Origin: Mya arenaria | Lineage: Eukaryota > Mollusca > Bivalvia > Myida > Myidae | Assembly: GCF_026914265.1 (NCBI RefSeq) | Contig: NC_069135.1 | Coordinates: 8,945,001-9,009,000 of the forward strand | Reading direction: 5' to 3' | DNA length: 64,000 bases | In this document: positions 1 to 9,000 of the stretch, one piece after another | Layout: each line of letters starts with the position of its first letter | Position numbering within the stretch: the first letter of the stretch is position 1 | Notes under the pieces: generated by a model | The model's database searches: none | What the model saw: only the letters and a program-made list of their open reading frames with translations | What the model was told of the DNA's origin: nothing | Program-made: the position numbers and the translations under genes

Positions 1-3000
1 TCTGTGTGCTGTGACGACGAGGAATTGCGACAATCAAGAAATAATGGGGACGATTGCTGCTGTGGAAATACAACAATGAATACTGCCAATGAGGTGTGTT
101 GCATTGATACGCCGCAGACGAGCTTTGGTCCTATGACTAAATGTTGTATGCGGGAAAGTTATGATCCTCTAGAGGAAATATGCTGTGACGGAAATAGCCT
201 TCGTGAAAAGAGGAACTCTTCTGATAACTGTTGTTGTGGATCAACGACCATGAACACTAAAGATGAAATATGTTGTGAGGGTGTGCCTGTACCTAGATAT
301 GGCACAAATACTCAATGTTGCCATAATGAGAGCTATGATGCGGATAATTACTTGTGTTGTGAATTCCATACTGAAATGCTGAGTCTTGTCAGCACAATAA
401 AGAAAAGAAACCAAAACGATGATTGCTGTTGCGGTTATACAACTATGAACACACAGGATGATATTTGCTGTGACAGCATTCCACGAAGCCGTGTCGATGA
501 ATACACATCCTGTTGTGGAAATGAAAGCTTTTCTATGTCGAGCGCCATTTGTTGTGATGGAGAAGTTAGACAAAAGCGATATATACCTGATGACAACTGT
601 TGTTGTGGAAACACAACCATGAATGCGCAGACCGAAATATGTTGTGATGGAATGCCACAATCGTCTTATGATGAATATACGAGGTGCTGCCTTCAACAAA
701 GCTTCGATCCTCGCACACAAATATGTTGTGAAAATAGAGTAATTAACAAAACAGCTGAAGACGATAACTGCTGTTGTGGAGAGAAATCGATCAACACCCG
801 TACAGAAATTTGTTGTGACGGCGTGGTTGTTCAAAATGCAGTTGGTGGTGATAAAGCAAGATGTTGTGGACGAGTTAGTTATAACTCTGACAATGCACTC
901 TGTTGTAACATGACAGTCATTATAAAAGATGGAGAAAATGACGATTGCTGCTGTGGTAGCACAACTATGAATGCAGAAAACGAGGTATGCTGTGATGGCG
1001 TTTCTCCGCAACCTAAATTTGATGGTAGTACATTATGCTGTAATCAAGAAAGCTTCAACCCAAAGACAACTTTATGTTGTTCAGAAAGTCTTGTTAAAAA
1101 AAATGACGAAGATGATGACTCCTGTTGCGGTTCTGCACCAATGAACTCGGATTCAAATATCTGCTGTAACGGGGTTGTTTGTGACGGAAATATAAAGTCT
1201 CATGATTGTTGTGGCGAACAATCATATAACATTGAATCAGAAATATGTTGTTTCGATGAAAACATAAGGACAATCGCGGTATCTGGTGATAATTGTTGTT
1301 GTGGAAATACAACAATAAACACAGTGGACCAGATTTGCTGTGAAGGGGTGCCACAGGATAAGGTTGCAGATGATGCTACAAAATGTTGCGGAAAAGAAAG
1401 CTACGACCCAGACAGCGGGATATGCTGTGACAGAAATGTTGTTCCTAAACGGAACCGCATAGATAATTGGTGTTGTGGAAATACAACATTTGATACGACG
1501 AAAGAGGTTTGTTGCATGGATACACCACAACAGTCATACGGGGATGAAACAAAGTGTTGCGTACGAGAAAGCTACAATTCCAAGCATTATATCTGTTGTG
1601 ACGGTGACAGTATTCGTAAAAAGGAAAATGACGAAGATAATTGTTGCTGTGGTGATATAACAATTAATACTGAAGAGGATGTTTGTTGTGACGGCCATAG
1701 ACGTCCAAAGAAAGGCAAATCTACAAAATGTTGTCATCATGAAAGCTACGCTGAAAGTGAACACGTTTGCTGCCGAGACGGAACACTAAATGACCGTAAG
1801 AATAAAGACGATGATTGTTGTTGCGGAAACACCACAATGAATGCAAACGAACACATTTGTTGCGATGAAAACGTACAGGAATTGGTTGGTGGACCGTACA
1901 CATCATGCTGCGGAAAGCATTGCTTTGATACTCGGTCACATATATGCTGTCACGATGAAATTCGGCCAAAAGCTAAGGTTCCAGATGACAATTGTTGTTG
2001 TGGCGACACAACGATGTTTGCTCCCGGTGAAGTATGCTGTGACGGAATGCCTCAACCATCATATGGGCCGGAAACCAGATGTTGTTTGCAACAAAGCTAC
2101 AATCCAGCAACTCAATTATGTTGTTTGAATAAGGTAATTAACAAAACAGATATAAATGATAATTCATGTTGTAACGGATTTCCAATGAACACTGCCAACC
2201 AGATATGTTGTGAAGGAATAACTGTGCAACCTGCCCCAAGCGATAAATACAGATGTTGTGGTCTTCACAGTTATAATTTTGAAACACATCTTTGTTGTGA
2301 CGATGAAATAAAACTTAAACGGAACGAAAGCGATAACTGCTGCTGTGGGGCCACAACTATGACCACTCCTTACGAAGTTTGTTGTGACGGATGGATGCCA
2401 CAAGAAAGCTTTGGACCGAATACAATGTGTTGCAACTTAGAGAGTCCAGTAAGTTACAATCCTTCTAAGTTTCTCTGTTGCAATGAAACTATGTTAGAAA
2501 AAGAAGATTCTTCCGATGATTGCTGTTGTGGCCAGGACACATACAACACAGCAACACACATGTGTTGCGATGACACGGTACATGAAGGAACGCCAGCTAC
2601 ACACGATTGTTGCTTTGGTGAATCTTATAATTTATTAGACCAGATTTGCTGCAACGATGGTGTGCGAGATAAAAAAGATAAAAAAGATAATGGCTGCTGC
2701 GGAAATACAACTTTCAATACATATGAGGAGATGTGTTGCATTGATACACCCCAAGAAAAGAAAGGAGATTTTCCGAATTGTTGTGGCCGTGAAAGCTACA
2801 ACACAGAAACAAGCATTTGTTGTGATAATATGGTAAGGGGGAAACGAAATAACACAGATGACTGTTGTTGTGGGGATACATCAATAACTGTTGCAAATGA
2901 GATATGCTGCGATAATATCCCACAGCCTAAGGAAGGTCCATTAGCGAAATGTTGTGGTAAACAAAGTTATGACTCCATTAACTACATATGCTGCGATGAT

Positions 3001-6000
3001 GAAAATATATTGCCAAAGGAACATATCGATGATAATTGTTGTTGTGGTTCCGAAACAATGAACACCATTGCACAAATATGCTGTGAGGGTAAACCGCAGG
3101 ACCGAAAAGGACCGAACACACAATGCTGCCACAAAGTCAGCTATGATGCCGACAACTTTTTGTGTTGTAGTAGAGGCGATATAAATCAAAAGAAACATAT
3201 AGATGACAACTGCTGCTGTGGTCATACGACATTCAATGCAGTATCTGAAATTTGTTGTAGTGGAAGTCCAGACGAATTAGTAAACGGCAACAAGACGTCG
3301 TGCTGCGTAGGTCACAGTTTTGACACTGTTTCGCAGATGTGCTGCAATAATGAGATAAGAGATAAAGCAGACACAGATGATGATTGTTGTTGTGGAGATA
3401 CAACCATGAAAGCGGGCAGTCATCTATGTTGCGACGGTATGCCACAACCGTCATACGGCCCAACGACACAGTGTTGTCTCAATCAAACTTTCAACCCACT
3501 AACTCAGATATGCTGTAAAGGTAAAGTAATCGATAAAACAAAACAGTCTGACACATGGTGTTGTGACGGTAAATCTTACAATATTGATGAGGAAATGTGC
3601 TGTGAAGGAAAACACATTGTTATCAAAGATGGTGGAGAATACAGCCGTTGTTGCGAACAGGGGGCTTTTGACTCAAGAATGGAAATGTGCTGTGGTAAAA
3701 CTATTATAACTAAAAACAACACAGAAGATGATTGTTGTTGCGGTGACAAAACAATGAATACAAAGAGTCAGATATGTTGCCAAGGTACAGAACCTCAACC
3801 CAAAGAAAATGATAGATATAAATGTTGCGGACTTGTGAGTTACGATTCAAAGATGTTCATTTGCTGCGATGGCAATGTCCGCGAAAAGAACAATCCGTCA
3901 GACGACTGCTGTTGTGGCGATAACAATACGTTTAAGACGCAAACTCAAATATGTTGCATGGGTAGTCCCCAGAAAGGCCAGTACAATACGCATGACTGTT
4001 GTGGTAGCGTGTCATTTGACTTGGATAAGGAAATATGCTGTAACGAAACTATTCGATCCAAGGATCCCGGTGACAACGCCTGCTGTGGGGGTATAACCAT
4101 GAACACTGTGGATGAAATATGTTGTGAAGGCGTACCACAGCCTTTGTTTGGTGATGGTATCACTGACTGTTGTGGTTCTGTCAGTTATAACAAAGTTACA
4201 GGCATATGTTGCGACAATTTTGTCGTTGTTCAAAAAGCCGACGAGGGAGACAACTGCTGTTGCGGAAATACAACTATCAATGTCGACCTTGAAGTTTGTT
4301 GTATGGGAGTACCTCAGCCGAAATTCGGAGACAAGACAAGTTGTTGTCTGTACCAAAGCTATGACTTTGACCAAAGTATTTGCTGTGACGGAGGACAAGT
4401 ACGCCAGAAAAAGCATCCGGACGACAACTGCTGCTGTGGTGAAACAACAATCAACACAAACACAGAAATATGTTGTCACTTCAACCCGGCACCGTTGCAA
4501 GGTCCAAACACTCATTGCTGTCACAATGTGAGCTATGATTTTGATGACATCATATGTTGCAGTAGAGAAAAAATGAACAAAAAAAGGAAAAATGATGACA
4601 ACTGCTGTTGCGGCGACACTTCTATGAATACTGATGACGAAATATGCTGTGACAACACACCACAGGACAAAAATGGAAACGCAGCTTGTTGTGGAAAAAC
4701 AAGCTTCGATCAAGATAAACAACTTTGTTGCTACGACGGAGTCAGAGACAAGGCTAATGATGACGATAATGTATGTTGCGGGGATACTACTACTAGCTCG
4801 CAGACACATGTTTGCTGTGACGGAATGCCTCAAGGTTCTTACGGCCCGGGCACAAGATGCTGTCTCAATCAGAGCTACAATCCTGTCACACAAATATGTT
4901 GTGAGGGTGTTATTATTGACAAAACAAATAGAAGCGATGACTGTTGCTGCGATATGAAATCATATAATACGGCAAATCAGATATGTTGTGGAGGGAAGTA
5001 TGTTCGTGAGGCTGTTGGTGGTGAATCAGCGAGATGTTGTGGGTATGATAGCTACAACTCGGACACGAATATGTGCTGTAATCAGAATATTGTAGTTAAA
5101 CAGAAAGATAAAGATAACGCCTGTTGTGGAAATACTACCTATGATTCAGATAATGATATTTGTTGCGATGGCATAATTCCACAACCTTTAAAGGGAACCG
5201 AAACGAGATGCTGTAGTTTAGAAAGTTATAACACAGTCACGCACGTCTGCTGCAACCATGAAATCGTGCAGAAAAATGGGACAGACGACGACTGTTGTTG
5301 TGGTGACACAACGATGGATTCTGAAACAGAAATATGTTGTGATGGCGTTATCCAGCCTGGTCCACTCGATAACTACGATTGCTGCTTACAAAAAAGTTTT
5401 AACTTGAGAAACCAAATATGTTGCAATAGTGAAGTAAGGGATAAGAGAAAGCGGACGGATGACTGTTGCTGCGGAAGTAAAACAATGAATGCAGACGAAG
5501 ATATATGCTGTGAAGGAGAACCGCAGTCGGCCACTGGCGATAAATACGCTAAATGTTGTGGAAAGGAAAGTTACAATTCTTTCACAGGTATATGTTGCGA
5601 ACCAGGTAACATAGTTCAGAAAGCAAACACTAGTGACGACTGTTGCTGTGGAAATACCACTTTCTACACACCCGCGCAAGTATGCTGCATTGACACTCCA
5701 CAGCCCTATAATGGTCTATTTACAAAATGCTGCTTACGCGAGAGTTATGATTCCTCTGAATATATATGCTGTGATGGAAGCGATTTAATGAAAAAACAAA
5801 ATCCTGATGACAACTGTTGTTGTGGTGATTCAACTATAAATACGGAAACCCAAGTATGCTGCGAAGGGGCGCCGCAAGACAAAGTTGGGCCGAACACAAT
5901 GTGCTGTCACAAAACAAGTTACAACCCACGCAGATACATATGTGATGGTTTTAAGTTAGTACTTAAAAGGAATGAAAATGACGACTGCATTTGTGGATCA

Positions 6001-9000
6001 GCAACGTTCAACACAGAAAATGAGATATGTTGTAATGAAATACCACGTCCACGAATTGACGGAGCTTTTTGCTCTTGCTGTGGAAGCGACAGTTATTCCA
6101 CACGTTTACAGATTTGCTGTGAAAACGGTGTTCGCGACAAGGTTGATGAAAATGACAACTGTTGCTGTGGTTCATCAACATTAAATACCGCCTTGCAGAT
6201 GTGCTGCAACAACAACCCTCAAGACTTGGTAGCATCTGATAACACAATGTGCTGCGACACTACAAGTTATGATCCATCTTCACATATTTGTTGCTTCCGT
6301 GAACTGAGGCTTAAAAGCAACTATTCCGACAACTGGTGCTGCGGTGAGGAAACGTATGACACAACCACAGAGATATGTTGTGACGGTAAATACCCTCAAG
6401 AAGCTGTCGGTGGTTTGTCCAGAGCCCGATGTTGTGGGGCCGTTTCTTTTGATTCTCGGGACTATATGTGTTGTGATAGGAGCATAATAGAAAAACGTAA
6501 CAGGAAAGACAATTGTTGTTGTGGCGATACAACAATGAATACGGAAGATGAAATTTGCTGCCAGGGCCTATATCCTAAACCGAAGGTTGGAGGTGATAAT
6601 ACAAAATGCTGTGAGAAAGAAAGTTATGATGCGTCTTCGCATATATGCTGTAACGAACGTGTCATTGAGAAGGATGATGAAGATGATGATTGTTGCTGTG
6701 GAAATAGAACAATGAATCCAACAAAGAAAACATGTTGTTCTGGTTATGTTCAAGACTTATACGTTGACAGTGAAACTTCATGTTGCGGGCAGGTCAGTTT
6801 CGATACTGTGAATCAATTGTGTTGTGATGGAGTCGTCAGACAAAAGACAGATACTAATGACAATGGTTGTTGTGGTGACACTACATATAACATTGACACA
6901 GAATACTGTTGTAGTGGAAAAGTTGTTGACAGAGTTGGTGGAGAAATGTGTGATTGTTGTGACGGAAAACCTTATGATATATCCTCGCATATCTGTTGTG
7001 ATAAAGATATTGTTATAAAGGCTGCTGCTGATGATGATTGTTGTTGTGGCTCAACGACAATAAACACCGTTTCTCAGGTCTGCTGCAATGGTATGCCAGC
7101 AGACAAAGTCGCTGGACCACAAACCATGTGCTGTGGAATGCAAAGCTTTGACCCAAGTGAAATGGTGTGTTGTGAAGATTACGAACTTCGAAAGCTTGGA
7201 AATCCAGGCGACAATTGGTGTTGTGGTGACTCACAGACATTTAATACAAGAGATGATATTTGCTGCGAAGGTGTTCCCCATGTACGAGCGTCAAACGGGC
7301 TTACGAAATGTTGTGGAAATGACAGCTATATATTTGAAAACTTCCTCTGCTGTGATATGAATACACTTATTGCAAAGGAAGAAAAAGACGATGATTGCTG
7401 TTGTGGATCGACAACTCTTAACACAGCGTCACAAATATGTTGCGAAAATAACCCACAAACATTGTATGGACCTAGAACAACGTGTTGTAGAGATCAAAGT
7501 TTTGACATGGATACTCATGTGTGCTGCAACGGAGACATACGAATAAAATCTAATCCTGAAGATGATTTCTGCTGTGGCAACAAAACATTTAACACAGGAA
7601 CACAAATCTGCTGCATAGACATGCCTCAAGGAAGAAAAGGACCAAATACTATGTGTTGCGGAAGAATTTCATATGACCCTGATCAAGATATGTGCTGCAG
7701 AGGGGATTTAATTCCAAAACCCGACAAGGATGATAACTGCTGTTGTGGAAATACAACAATCAATACTAAGAAACAAATTTGTTGCAATGATTTCCCTCAA
7801 ACCTCTTACGGGGACGAAACAAAATGCTGTGGTTTTGAGAGTTATAACGCTAAAAGGTTCATTTGCTGCGGCATTGAAGTCGTAAAGAAACGTTCAGAGG
7901 ACGATAATTGCTGTTGTGGAAAGAACGACACTTACAATACAGACAGTGAAGTTTGTTGTCAAGGAATGTTTCCAAGACCTGCCATGGCTGGAAGAGACAC
8001 GAGGTGTTGCGGTATGCTGAGCTATGATCCATCCATCGAAATGTGCTGTGAAGGTCAGTTAAGAAACAAAACAGATATTGATGATAACTGTTGTTGTGGT
8101 GATACTACGATGGATATTGGTGTTCAGATATGTTGCAGCGGCGTACCGCAGCCATTATACGGAGAAAAGACTGCTTGTTGTGGAACTACATCATATGACA
8201 GTGAAACAAACATGTGCTGTGGAAATGGCATCCGGACAAAGAAGGATATTGACGACGATTGTTGTTGTGGATCAATGTCGACTATTAACACAGACTCGGA
8301 GATCTGCTGTAATGGAAATTCTCAAGTATTGGTTGGTGGCAAGGAGTACACAGATTGTTGTAAAGATATAAGTTTCGATATGCGAGAATATTTATGCTGC
8401 AGTGGACATCTTGTTCCAAAAACGGACATCGGAGACAATGCATGCTGTGGAAACACAACATTTAATACCAACAGCCAAATCTGCTGTGATGGTGTTCCAC
8501 AGAACTCTGTCGCAGGGGATGAGACTATGTGTTGCGGATATGCTAGTTATGATCCTGTAACAATGCTTTGTTGTAAGGCGGGAGATTTAAGAATGAAGCA
8601 AGACGAAGATGATAATTGTTGTTGCGGTGAAACGTCTACAATAAATACGGTTAGACAAGTATGTTGCCAAGGTACCACACCCCAGCCTAAGTATTCAGAT
8701 AATACGAAATGTTGCGGTGAAATAAGTTACAATGATGACACGCAAATATGCTGCGATATGATTGTTTACATGAAGAACAGCAACTCTGATGATACATGTT
8801 GTGGTAACAACGCCATAACGGCAGACAAACAAATATGCTGTAATCATGTCACGCAGCCAGGTGGAAAGTTTATGACTTGTTGTGGGGAAAATAGTTACAA
8901 CACTAAATCTGAAATGTGTTGTGACGGCGAAGTTCGTCCAAAGAAAAGTAGTTCAGATAACTGTTGCTGTGGAAATACTACTGCGGACCTCGAAAAGGAG

